A stretch of 64,000 nucleotides of DNA from Pezicula radicicola (lineage: Eukaryota; Ascomycota; Leotiomycetes; Helotiales; Dermateaceae). Positions 1 to 11,971 of the stretch are shown piece after piece. Position 1 is the stretch's first letter, and each line of letters begins with the position of its first letter. The position numbers were made by a program, and so were the translations under genes. The notes under the pieces are model-generated. The model was not told the DNA's origin and did no database searches. It worked only from the letters and a program-made list of their open reading frames with translations. Where the stretch lies: positions 124,001 to 188,000 of the forward strand of contig PDUO01000049.1 of the NCBI GenBank assembly GCA_003008705.1. The letters run 5' to 3'.

Positions 1-292
1 TTGTCTACAACGACCATAGCGATTGACTGACTTAACACAACTCGACGCCTAAAAGGAGTGAATCCTATAGGTACTTTAACATAGTAGAATTGGATGAAGT
101 GATCAATAATAATGACATTCAAGTTGTGCAGTCTTTGGTCAGAAGTGAAAGGTCAATTCGCTAAACGCTACATGCTATTATAATACTACTTATTAAATGA
201 ATGACGCTATGAGCCAGCTGTTCCATCGACAAACTTTTATGCGCCTCTATGATTTTTATGTAAGACATCCCATCGACTTCCAGATTTTTAGT

Positions 293-2555
293 CTACACCT
301 TAAGCGCTCCGGTCTCTGTCTCTACCTTCTCAGCATTCTCCACATTTTCATTGCCATCGGCAGATTCATTACTACTAGCAGCTGTTGCCGGCTTCTCCTT
401 CATGTCCTGTCCAACAGTTCGAGGAACATGGCTTGTGAGTAATTTATCGTAGTCCTTCATGCAAAGAGCAGCGAGCAAGCCAAAACCTCCAACAGCAACA
501 GCGGCATAGTAAACATAAGCATATGCCGCTGCATAAGCATTGGAAAGAGCGGCAGATACTGCCAGTTCGATTGAGGGGTTGATGCCTGGGACTGAGGCCA
601 TTGCAGAAGTGGTTCCTGCAGTGATTGCCGCAAATAGATCGGTGAGAGATGATTCTGGTAGACCTGCCTTGATGGCGGCAGAGGGAACATGTGAAGCGAC
701 CTCCTTGGGGGTCTTGGCGTTCAGAATGGCAACGAAGACTGATGACATGATTGATCCTGTAGCACTTCTGATGGTGAATATAATGGCTGTCAAGATGTCA
801 GTATGAAGCTGTACAGAACTGACCGTTCTTGAAACTCACAGAAAACAGTGCCCAAGTCTGCATCATCAGAATCCATTTGGACGAGCATAGCCGGGATGAG
901 TTCTAGAATCCCAGCTGGCAGGGTAGCAAGGAATGAAAATGCTGCGGCGCTGTTTCTATTTCCAGAGTTGCCCGTACTAAGTGCACCACAGAAAGCCACT
1001 GATACCGACATCATGAACACACATTGCCAACGAATGTTCTTGACAATGTGGAAAACCGATCCGAATCCGACGATACCTGCCCAGATACCAAACGCGATTG
1101 TGGTCTTGTATAGTTAGCAAGCCATCACCCATGCCAGCTTTGTCCACTTACTGAAAGCCACCCAATAATGTGCCAGTCAGATTCGCCTGAGCTGTAGATA
1201 TATCCAACCTCTAGTGACGTAAGTCAGCTTTGTTTCTGACAGTCTTGGAGAACCTACTTACGGGAGGGCCAGATAATACTCAGAGACACGTAAACGGTAC
1301 CCGCACAAGCAGCGATGATGTTCAAGCAAACAAAGCCTCGAAGATCCCTGAAGAAGTACATCGGCATAAGAGGATTAGGAACGCTTGAGTAAATTTCTTA
1401 GATAAGTTAGTATATAAAGCTTCTACCATTGGAAGCTGAACCACTTACCCCACAGCACAAAAGCCACGATAGTAACGAATCCAGAAATGACCAGACCCAG
1501 AATGCGAGAAGATGTCCATGGAAGCGGCGAGCTACCTGTACGAGAATTAGTCATATATTCCAAAATTATAGGATAGAGGACCAACCCCAAGATACTCCAA
1601 GTAAGAAAAGTGTCAATCCAGCAACCAGCAAGAAAACTCCAACCCAGTCAACTCGCTTCACTTCTTCCATAACCGTCCGAGTATTGCCATGGAGTTGTTT
1701 GAATCCCGGTGGTCGGTAGTAGATAAACTGAAGGATAATCGCAGGGCCCATCATCATGAGGTAAATGTAATAACACCATCTCCAATTTGCGTTATGCACG
1801 AGACTGAGACCTGTGGGATAATTAGCTTTGGCTGCATTCTTCAGTTACAAGAGAGCATACTTAAGTACGCGCCGAACCCAGTTGGTATAATTGCAGGTAT
1901 AATAGTGAAGACAACACCTAGCAACTTGTATTTGTTTGGCATTATCTCTCCAGTCAAGAGTCCGTAACAAGTATGGACACCACCTGCAATTCCGAGTAGA
2001 ACCTAGACGGGTTAGCTAATAGCATTTTTATCGCATGTGTAACATACATTTGCACCGATTAGTTGATTCATTGTCTGAGCAGTACAAGCGATTATTCCTC
2101 CGATGGAACCCAGGATACTCGCTCCGATCAAGAAATATCGTCTTCCAAACTTGTCTGAAGTCCTTCCAAATACACAGATGGATACGGCACTACTTGTTGA
2201 CCAGATAATAGAAAACAGGCTACTGTTATCAGTTGGACCTATGACGCATTAGTCTTCAACGAGGTAGGGAAGTGGAAAATAATTGCTTCATACCTATGTC
2301 TGCATTGATGTATGTTAGGATAGCTGCTGGAGGAGAGAATCCCCAGTAACTGGCCGTCGTCGCTAAACTGATGGAAGCAATACATCCTATAAGTTTGGCG
2401 CTGAGGAAGTATTCTTGTCCGAGGAGAGCCTGATCGCTGGAGATGGCATTTGAATGCTCGATATCTTGCATCTGACTCTCGCTGGTAGCATGTTCAAGCT
2501 CTAGTCTTCGGAGGTAAGACTCCTGCGTTGGCTGGTCCTCTTCGAAAGTAGACAT
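293..2555 (-). CDS. TRI12-type MFS efflux transporter
   Basis: Multi-exon gene for a 14-TM major facilitator of the fungal trichothecene/siderophore pump family (TRI12). The reading starts at ATG 2555 (MSTFEEDQPTQ...), has an acidic N-terminal tail, and enters the first membrane helix near 'CIASISLATTASYWGF'. Spliced reading gives the family loop 'FGRTSDKFGRR' (about 2140-2180) and 'ANWRWCYYIYL' followed by the 'RVDWVGVFLLVAGLTLFLLGVSWGW' region (1566-1800), which is diagnostic of TRI12-like pumps. Introns are visible near 2243-2290, 1995-2047, 1800-1860, 1540-1580 and further 3'. The C-terminal tail is hydrophilic ('NENVENAEKVETETGALKV'), ending at 293. Expected role: plasma-membrane proton-coupled export of a toxic metabolite or movement of a siderophore; the substrate cannot be read from sequence. 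I did not join every exon, so a small lesion could have been missed. Confidence 0.85.
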
Positions 2556-5500
2556 TTTGAGAAGGGCTGACGCTCGATCAAAATTCTGGCCAAATAGACA
2601 AGAGAGGAGCAATAGAAACGTTGTTGTCCTTTTTGAGATGTTACTCTCGATAAAGTAGCTATATACTTGTCTATTTAACCAACGCTCTGAGATGCGCAGG
2701 TGGACAACGCTGAAAAGTCTTTCTGGACTTGTCGCTGATTGTTTACTCCACACTAAATATTGCCTTGTGCAATGCTCATCAGTGGAGCTGAACCTAATTT
2801 GTGCTTACAGAACGTTGAAAATCGAGAAGCTTACTGTATAATTGCAATCAGTAACCCTGGAAAAGCAGGAGGTCCGAGAACATAGAATATCAAAAGTTTA
2901 CGGTCAAATTGGCGAGGAAACCGATGGAAAGTAGCAACCAACCTCCGGTCGTTCAAATCCATTCTTCGGCCAGTGTTAGGGGGAGGCACATATCCTCCAG
3001 GCTCCCAATACCGGAGTGCTCCTTTGAGACCCCGGCGCTTCTCAAATTGGCAATGTTGACCATAGATATGCAGCTCAAATTGCCTTTTGCCCATGTTGCC
3101 ATGCGCCTCTGTGATAATGTTGCATTTGGTCCTTGCTTACCGTGTGTCCGAAACGTGTTCCACAACGTGTCTAAAAACGTGGATGCGTAGTAATGACTAG
3201 ATGTGACTCCAATGGACCCTATTTTCGTAGATGGTAATTGGCTATGGAAGATGTTCATGGCTCTATCAGTCTGTGTGCGCCTATCTTCGTCAGATTTGTT
3301 AACGAAGTGTTACGAATTTTACCACATGGACTACTAGACGCCCAGTGACTGATATTGCAGAAGATAATCGCCATCTTTTGTGATAGCTCTGCAATAGTCA
3401 TGCCTAAGGTGGCCTTAATTGAATAATTACTTTCGTCTGTCCAACAATTCAGTGGTGCTTCAGCATTCACGGAGAGTTCAGGGCACGCGATTGAATGGAG
3501 TGGCCAATACCGGGCCGCTCGGACTAAGGAAAGTACCTGGTAAACTTGGAATATATGTGTCTCAGTATGAGCAGGAATTTACAGATACTCAAGGATTATT
3601 CCAGGCTCAAAGGTCTGATGTTTTTTGATGATTATCGAGGTGTCGTTGTTTGAGCCATCGCTTAAGATATTTGTCGATTCCGATTTAGCGTCTACAAGGT
3701 CTGCACGGATCAGGAGACCCCAGCTACTCTGATGATTCGTTTTAATCCCTAAGTGCCTTCTCCGCAAGTAAAACCAGGGTCCTTGAGGTGTTTATGTGGT
3801 CAGGGAAGCACGTACCGGATAGTGGAGTCGGTGATTAGCAACTCCGTTGCCTGTCTCTGGAAGTCTCCCTCCGATGGAATTCCTTTTATCTTATAAATGC
3901 AACCGCCTGGTTGGATAGATCGGCGCTTATTATTCCTTAACTTGTAAAAATGAGGCAAGTCACTTCTTCCCCTGCAGAAGCTCTATTTTGCCGCAGCGTC
4001 CTATCATCGTGTGAAGAATCCTTTCATAGCAGTCAGATGAGAAACTCCGATCTGTGTTTTGGAGCTGGCCTGTACTGAGAATTGTTTTCAGCTCAAAGTT
4101 CGGGTTTGGTATTGAAGCCACAGTGTTTCTGAGGCATAAATTTCCTTGTTAGATATACTTTGTTGAACTTGATATACTCTTAGGTAAGAGAGCCCGTCAA
4201 TGCAAGTTTTGAACCATTGTAGTAGTCAGGGTCTGGCTCACAGAGAACTTGCGTGTTCTCTGATAGAATGAAGCCTGCCATATATTGGGACAAATACACT
4301 TTGATAGCTCAAATAACTAATCTACGTCTCTCAGAATGCAAATCTGTTATACGTGCTCTGAACTTTGACATGCTAATGTAATAAATCCTAGATACTGCTT
4401 ATGTGTAAGACTAAGTTAATTAAGTTTTATCTTGTTGGTTTAGACTTTTCCAAGTTATTGTGCTGAAAATAGTGTTAGGTTTCAGCTAGCACTGTGTCAA
4501 AACTAGAATTATAAGGTACTTTGTGGATTCAGATACACTATTCTGCTCGAGAATACTGTGGATGCTATCGAAAGCAATAGCATGAGTATAGTGTGGGTTC
4601 TTAATCACTGTAGCCGCGGCTAGTATTAGTAAAGTATATAGGAATGCAAGAAGAGAGGGACAGGGTGAAAACATTAATTTCCTATTGTGGAGGATTTACT
4701 TATACAGAGGTTTAAGAGATTTTACACATGAAGCCGGGGCTTATACTATTGAAATATCTGGAAAGAGAGTAGAAAGTTTATAATTATGTGTGCATATCAA
4801 AATATGAACCTACTTAGCTTCTATGGTTGTGTATGAGTTGTTATCTATAAGTACAATAGCAAGCTCGAAGTTTCGTATCGATTATATATATCAATCCAAG
4901 CATTCCATTTACAAGGACTTAAAGTGGTCAGCAATTATTCGGACGATAGACTAGATTCGAATTTTAACATCCAACTTGAGGAAGACAACGCCTAGCATTA
5001 AAAAAACATAAAATTGAAAAGAGCAGCTATCACTACCTCACCTACCTATAACTGCACCGCCTAGATGTTCTCTCTAACATATTTTGAGTCTTCTTAGGTC
5101 GTCGTCTCATTTACACTATTTCCTTATGTCTACGACGGCGAATCTAAACGTTACTTGCCACAACAATTCTTGTTGTCATTTAACCGTGGGGAGACTCAAT
5201 AAAAGAGATAGACTTCTAATCCGTGTAAAGACCCGGATGGTAAGCCTGATGACGGGAATTGTGAAGCAAGAGATATTTCGCGTCCGCATTGTCTTCGACC
5301 TCCTACCGTGCTTTCTTCTCCTAGTTCGAGTCTCTCGTTTTCAGATGTAGCGGCCGGGTGTTTATTGTTCAAAAACGTGGTCATGCTCTCAAAAGGTATA
5401 ATTTATATTTACATGGCCAGAATATCGAGGATATATATTCACTGCAGCAATTTCTAGCTAGGAGATATCTAAGACAGCAACCTGAAAAGCGCCAAATTAA

Positions 5501-5943
5501 TCCGGCTTATGAAGTTCATCGCAGGAAACCTCAATTTCATTCATGATCACAATTCAATCCTACCAAGGGCTTCCGTACCATTTGAGGTATTCATTACTGG
5601 TAACTGAGATTGAGAGTGTTGCGTTTAAACAAGTTGTATTCAACCGTTTCGTGTATGGAATCTCTAAAAAGTTATAATCACACTAAAGGTTTCAGACGGA
5701 TTCTGAGACCATAGGCCAGCTTTCCAATCCTCAGCTAGAGAAACAACTCTCATTTTCATGGGAGCATAAATTATGTCCATGAATATTTAGATACCTATCT
5801 CTACAGGGATAGCCCGAGTGAAAGAAAGGGGTTCTTTTACACGATAGTCATCTCTCCTTTAGTCTACGGTGTTGGATTTCTTTGCTATCAACAACTTCAC
5901 ATAGCCCCAAATACTCGACACAACTCTACTCTACCAAAATTAG
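2556..5943. other. Gene-poor spacer, no gene recognised
   Basis: About 3.4 kb with only short, overlapping ORFs in several frames and no recognisable domain. Short minus-strand ORFs at 2831-3258 and 3255-3470 lie end to end but show no family motif and no convincing splice joins. The stretch 4280-5060 is AT-rich. The spacer holds the promoter of the TRI12-type pump at its left end and the 3' flank of the monooxygenase at its right end. Confidence 0.5.
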
Positions 5944-7366
5944 TCACAGAAACTTCTTCACCACCTCGTCAAAACTCTCCTCGGCATGCTTCTCAGCATC
6001 ATGCTCAAAGATCCAATCCTCCCTTAACAACTCAATCTTTTTCGGATCTTCTTTAACCTTCTCCCAATCCGCCTTATGCCACCTATCCCTTGTAACCTCC
6101 CCAGTCTTCTGCACAGCCTTAACCCTCTCATATCTAATATCCTGATAAGCCCTCACAGCAGCCGGTACACTCTCCTTCCCACCTCTTTTCAAACAAACCG
6201 CCAACGTAACACCATCTTCAAGTGCTTGAGTAGCACCTTGTGCACTAGTAGGTAAGAAAGGATGAGCAGCATCGCCCAAAAGAGCAATCCTCCCATGTTC
6301 ACTAACCCAAGTCGGTAATGGATCTCGATATACAATCTTCCAATCTACCAAACTTGGTGTTTTCTCAACTATAATCTTACACATTGGATCCCAACCTTCT
6401 AATACCTTATAAACATCCTCTATTTTTCCGGGGAAAGACCACGATTCTTCGATATCGGCATCATCGGCGTGTGTTAATACCCAACAGCAGTCTGAACCGT
6501 TCTTGATTGTGCTGAAGAGGAAATGAACATCGGGTCCTATCCAGCCGTTGAAGGTGTCGCCGTCGTTGCAGAAGTGTGCTGTTCGTGGATCGGCAATCAT
6601 ATCTTTGTTGGAGAACCATGCTCGCCATACTGCGTAGCCACTGCTTTTGGGCTTGTCGTCATAGCCAAGGACTAGCTTTCGAGCTTTTGACCGGACTCCA
6701 TCTGCACCAATGACTAAATCCGCTTCGATCTTAATTTCAAACATCAGTCCCAACCACCCTAGCGAAGGATTTAGATCTGAGGAAAACATATGCTCACCTT
6801 CTCACCATTCTCCAAAATAATCCCCGCCTTGTCCTCATCCTCAAAATACTGTGAAACATTCTCCCCAAGAAAAATAGGAATACCACACTCATCCCTCGCA
6901 TAATTAAAAACAACCTCATGTAATTCTCCTCTATGACCATTAAAATTCGGAGCCAAAGGATCACCAACTGGAGTCAATTGATGCGCCACAACCTCCCCAG
7001 TATCATACTTATGAATCTTGAATCCATGTTTTCTCAAATCGATACTGAGTTCTCGCATACGGTTTGCAATACTATGATTCGTTCCCCAGCGTGTGAAGAT
7101 TCGTCCTGCATTTGGTCCAAAGGAGATGATGTCGCCAAGGATTTTTAGAGAGGGGAATGATTCGTAGATTTTAACTGAGTGGCCTTGTCGGACGCATTCT
7201 ATTGCTGCTGTGAGTCCGCCGAATCCTGAGGTGATCTCCGTCAGTTTTTTGTTTATTCTTTGCTTGGAGCATTGTGTGAAGTACCTGCTCCTACGACTAT
7301 TACATTGATGCCGGTTGGGGTGGGTTTGACCCCATTCGTTTCGCCGTTCACGGCCATCGTTTCCAT
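5944..7366 (-). CDS. FAD-dependent monooxygenase, salicylate hydroxylase-like
   Basis: Three exons (7285-7366, 6798-7225, 5944-6729) joined by 59- and 68-bp introns give an uninterrupted 431-aa class A flavoprotein monooxygenase, a normal length for the family. Start ATG 7366 (METMAVNGETN...) was chosen because it leads directly into the dinucleotide fold 'VIVVGAGFGG' (residues 22-31). The GxGxxG is interrupted by intron 1. The DG motif 'GADGVRSKAR' is at about 178-187 and the GD motif 'LLGDAAHPF' at about 321-329; both are intact. Such enzymes use NAD(P)H and O2 to hydroxylate aromatic acids such as salicylate or 3-hydroxybenzoate, usually in the cytosol. No signal peptide is seen. No other aromatic-degradation gene lies next to it, so the substrate is open. 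Confidence 0.92.
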
Positions 7367-10033
7367 CCAAAACTCGCAGTCTCAATGACTTCAATAAAAA
7401 TTACAAAACGAGGAACTTCACAGGTTAAAACAAACCCACTGTCGAGATCTAATGCAGGACCTTTCCATTGTTCCCCGCCAAATATTCTTAACCCCGCCTC
7501 CACGAAGCTAACCCCAGAATCGCCAATTCTGTGGTAGCTGTCAAATCGGAATGATCGATCCGACAAATAAGGCAAGCGACGGTTCAATGCGTGCATCTCT
7601 TTAGGGACATAGGGGTGGGGCTTTCTTCTTGCTATTCATACAAAACTGCCCCACGGAACTATGACCCCACATGTCCTTTCGTATATTCGTACTGTAGTAT
7701 TTTCGACTTTAGCAAAAATGCACACTTGAGGAGTATCTCCGACTCGAGTGCTTCTTAGCGAGGAATCGATCTTGTCGCGAAAGACCGCAACTGATATCCA
7801 TTGATCAGTAGTACTCAGATAGCCATATTGATAACTTTGGAGTTTGTATAATTTTCGGTCTTGTTGATTTTGCTATGCTAAGGTATATCACTTTTGTAGT
7901 TAGTACTTACACAATAGTTTTGCTTTGGGCTAATAGGCGATAAGGGCACAAGGTAGATTCACCACACACGATACAAGCCGTTTTAGAGAATGCAGAAGCT
8001 AGAAAAAGCTACACGTTACAATAAAATCCCCTATGAAAAGTATGAGTTGAGCTCGGAACACCGATCTTCTGTAGTAGTAGTTTGGTTCTGATTCTAGTGA
8101 TTCAAATTAGTTACTAAGACTACCTAGTCTGTTTCTACTGTAATCAGCTTCCTCTGAGTCGATTTGATCCTACTGCCTTGGGCAGAAGATCAACCCCAAT
8201 AGTTAGCGGTCAACAGAAAAGGCGGTACCGTGACATCTCAATTCTAGGCTACAGCCATAGAAAACAAGATTTGCATTGCAGCCCTTTAAAATTTCTGGGA
8301 AGTGAAAAGGGAATTCATTTGTTGTCAAGATGCGATCTATTGGCATGCAGTGTACATCAAACCCAATCTCTAATGCTCCATAATATTGCAGCTTAGACTA
8401 CTCCCATTTGGTGAGTTGGACCTTTTGTGCATCATTGACCACTAGAATATATGAGTGAACTGAGTGAGAATATGAATTGTCTGACCCTCAAAATTAGAGG
8501 GCAGAGGGTAATCTGTATGTACACAAAAGTGAAATTGTTTTATACCCGATTTATATAGGAAATGTGGTATTATAGATGTCTCTCCAGGTCTTTTCTGAAT
8601 AGAGCCGAAAAAGAGCTTCCCGACCATATGAAATATGGTTGGCCATATAGTGGCAAAGCAATAGGTTAGATCGACAACCATGGAACACAAACTAAACAAC
8701 GTAAAAAGCCCAAATCATCTTTTAGCCTAGGCATTTCCTATCGACTTTTGAACTACTTAATTAAAGATAGATGATTATCGAATCGCTCCTAGAATAGACA
8801 GCAGTCAGCCTGCTCATTCCTCATCTTCTTACAACAACAGAGAAGAGCTAAATAAACATTACATCTACAAATTTCCCCTATCAAAGTATACTATCTAAAA
8901 CGCACCCTCAACTAAGTCTCTACTCGACCCACACATTAATCTTAACTCCTCCCACAAATTCCTTGAATACAAATCCGTCAATTAACAACAGACGATTAAG
9001 TGCCAACTACTCATCTCTTAACAACAAACAGATACACCTCACTTTTCCAAAAAAATTAAATAATTGAACAGCAATTAAAAAAAATTATTTCTGGGAAACT
9101 GATCCCAGAATTTCTCCACATGAAAAACTATTTTTGGTAAATACAGTGACAAGCATGGGGTAGCGACGGATTTTCAATAGCTTCTTTATTCCCGCAGGTT
9201 AAATTATCCACGCTAGGATTATGCTCTCCTTGGTTCTTTGACCTGGAGAAGGTTACTGCATTATCTGCAGATAAACCTACAGGTTTTGGATTACAGAATG
9301 TTGGGTTTTTTTTTGAGACTAAGGTACTTTGAGAAGGATGTTTAAGTTGTTTTGTGTAATATTGGTTGTATAGATACAGATGTAGATCTCTTCAAGTTAG
9401 TTAAGGAGGGTTGATTATGATACATTAGAAACATGGGAACTCAGATGATAAAGTAGATTGCGTTGAGGCAAAGAATCTAGGATATCACCAAGAAATCACG
9501 ACTCACCTTCACGCACTTATATGTTAGAAAATTTCCATCAGACTAACTAAAAGGCTTATAAAACCGCATCATCTTTGAAACCACAATCAACAACTCACTA
9601 GGCCTTCTGCTCCAAAAGTTACAACCTCATTGAAACAATCGATACAGATATATGTAAAGGGCAAAATAAATCCCCGAGACCATCAAAAATTCCAAGGGTC
9701 ACGACGTCAGAGAGCCCAGATGTTTAATCTTGGAAAACACAGTAGTAATGCGGAAGCAGATGGTCAACTGCAACACATCAATTGTCAAACGTGTTCCGAT
9801 GAGATAATTCTCATAATAGTGGTATCTAATGTTGATGTGATCACGTTAAGTCAAAGAAGCCAGGATATATCGTAGATGTGTAGATGGTTTTCTTGTTGCA
9901 GCAATATCAGGCAAGGAATAGGGGAACCAGTTGCAGTTTTCATTTTTGTGCAGATGCTGCAATACCAAGTGACTTACTCTTATCCGCTTTCGGCTGATAT
10001 TTAATAGGGTCGCACTTCGAAAAGACATAGCTC
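7367..10033. other. Spacer without recognisable genes
   Basis: About 2.7 kb with only short scattered ORFs. The segment 8800-9130 is A-rich and contains a perfect 8-bp stem with a 6-base loop (TTCTGGGA/TCCCAGAA, 9086-9107). The left end should carry the monooxygenase promoter. Nothing else stands out. Confidence 0.5.
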
Positions 10034-11971
10034 TCAAGCCTCAACAGTAGTCGCCTCAGTTGTCGCCTTCCCAGAAGACCACGCCACCTCCTCATGGCTC
10101 GCTTTAGGCATCTTATCCTCCAAAGCAGCAGCCGCAGGCCCAATACACTTGTAATGACGGAACTGCCTCGCTGAGAGACGTGCTTCAAACATCTCGTCAA
10201 TCTCTTCAAAGGTACGATTCTTCACTTCTGGAAGGAAGAACCAAACCCAGATAGCGCCAATGAAGCAGCTGGGTCCCCAGATATAGCCGTATTTAGGTCC
10301 CCAGTTCAGAGCAGTTGGGTTGATAAAGTATGGAGCAGTGAAAGTAGCGAGCCATGCACCAAGAAAGCCCACAGCAGCAGCGAGACCGAATGTGTATGAT
10401 CGAAGACGCTGAGATGGGAATTCTCCTCCGCACAGCCATGCATATGTTGCGACCATACCATTGTAGCCAACGATATATAGAACAGAGATACCTACAATAA
10501 CCTGTAGTAGTGCGATTAGCAAGTATCTGTCGAGATATATGACTTGGATCCGCTTACCTTTCCAGTTGATCTGGTTCCGGGAGAAGCATTGTAGACAGCG
10601 GCAACAATGAGCTGGCAGATACCACAAAGAGTCATCCCTGTCATTAAAAAGACTCTTCGACGTCCCCATTTGGTAATGATGGCGCTGTTGATCAAGATGG
10701 CAATAACGCCGACTGCGGTGAGAATACACGAATTCTCGAAGGCCGAACCGACATGAGCCATCTCGAAAAAGTATGTTCCGTAAGCTAGAGAGATTAGATA
10801 AGAGAGACTGATGTGGGAAAACTATCACTTACATATCATATACATGGCCCCAGAAGCAGCCTGGAGAGAGACAGCGCCAACAGCAAGCAATGTTCGTCTA
10901 CGATCAACAGGATTTCGCCAAATATCTACAATTTCTGTGCCCTGTGAGAGTGCCCTTTCTGCTTCGATCGCAGCAATAATCTCTTGGAGTTCGTCGTCAA
11001 CAGTTTCGGGGTATGGGCGCAGCCAAAGGAGGCCTTTGCGAGCCTTCTCAGTCTTATTCTGGAGCAAAAGCCAACGGGGCGACTCAGGTATGAAGAGCAT
11101 GCCGATAGATAGAAGGCCTGGGACGATGAAGACAATGCCAAGCGGTACAATATAGGCCTGTCTACCACCAAGCTTCACAGTGAAGTTGTCGATGACTGTG
11201 CCTACAAGCGAACCTAGAATCACAAGTCAGTAGATACAGTGTCGTCATCGAGATAATATGTTTACCAATCGATGTCCAAGTTTGAAATCCACCCAACATA
11301 AGTCCACGATATTTTGCAGGACTGCATTCCTACGACGGGTCAGTTATTGATTCTGCCACCTGGTTAGAACTGACATACTTGTAAATAAAGCTGTGCAAAA
11401 GTCATGAACATTCCGTTTGCAATACCGATCAGTAGCCTTGCAAAGTAAAGTACGCCAATGGATGTGGTGGTCATCATGACCGCATTTGATATAATGCAGA
11501 GAGCACAGGCCAGCCAGATAGACGCCTTGCGACCGAAGTATACCGCAATTGGGCCTGGTTCTGTTAATTATTGATGGGAAATCGACAAATATCCACATAC
11601 CAGCGCAGGTGGAGCTTAGGAAAGCGCCCAGAATCATCAACGATGAGATGAGCTGCTGCCGACCGTATGAAATGTTCCATCCGATTGGAGACGCCGGGTC
11701 TGCATTTCCAAAGACCTAGTGGAATTCAGTATCGTCACTTCATATATGCAAATGAAGTTCTACAAACCTCCAAAAATCCTGGCATGGCTTGAAGACCACC
11801 AATGATACCAAAATCGACACCTTAGAAACAAATTAGCATTAAATATAGATATTATTTTAGCTAAATTTTCTTTTGTCTCTTACCGTACTGAAATGGGCAC
11901 ATGGAAACGAGAGTGCATGCCATAATGCATTTCCAATGGGCCTTAAGGCCGCCCTTCTGTTGGCCGGACAT
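10034..11971 (-). CDS. MFS sugar porter (alpha-glucoside/hexose-type)
   Basis: About eight exons encode a 12-TM sugar porter. The start at ATG 11971 (MSGQQKGGLKAHWKCIMACT...) fits the family, whose N-termini run into 'PFQYGVDFGIIGGLQAMPGF'. Recognisable segments in order: 'RQQLISSLMILGAFLSS', the 'ECSPAKYRGLMLGGFQTW' signature at the end of the first half (about 11280-11330), 'PESPRWLLLQNKTEKARKGL' (about 11060), 'WGRRRVFLMTG' (about 10650), 'GEFPSQRLRSY' (about 10400) and the terminal 'PEVKNRTFEEIDEMFEARL' (about 10190-10230). Introns are visible near 11826-11880, 11716-11768, 11550-11600, 11330-11380, 11220-11265, 10770-10830 and 10500-10557. It should import a sugar across the plasma membrane by proton symport. 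Tandem GC-rich CreA-type sites lie about 240 bp upstream. Maltose-type substrates are suggested by the N-terminal motif but not established. Confidence 0.88.

Noticed and set aside
2831..3470. Chain of minus-strand ORFs suggesting a gene
   Set aside because: The frames cannot be joined by credible introns and show no recognisable family.
9086..9107. 8-bp stem hairpin
   Set aside because: Isolated, with no T-run or gene context; such stems arise by chance.
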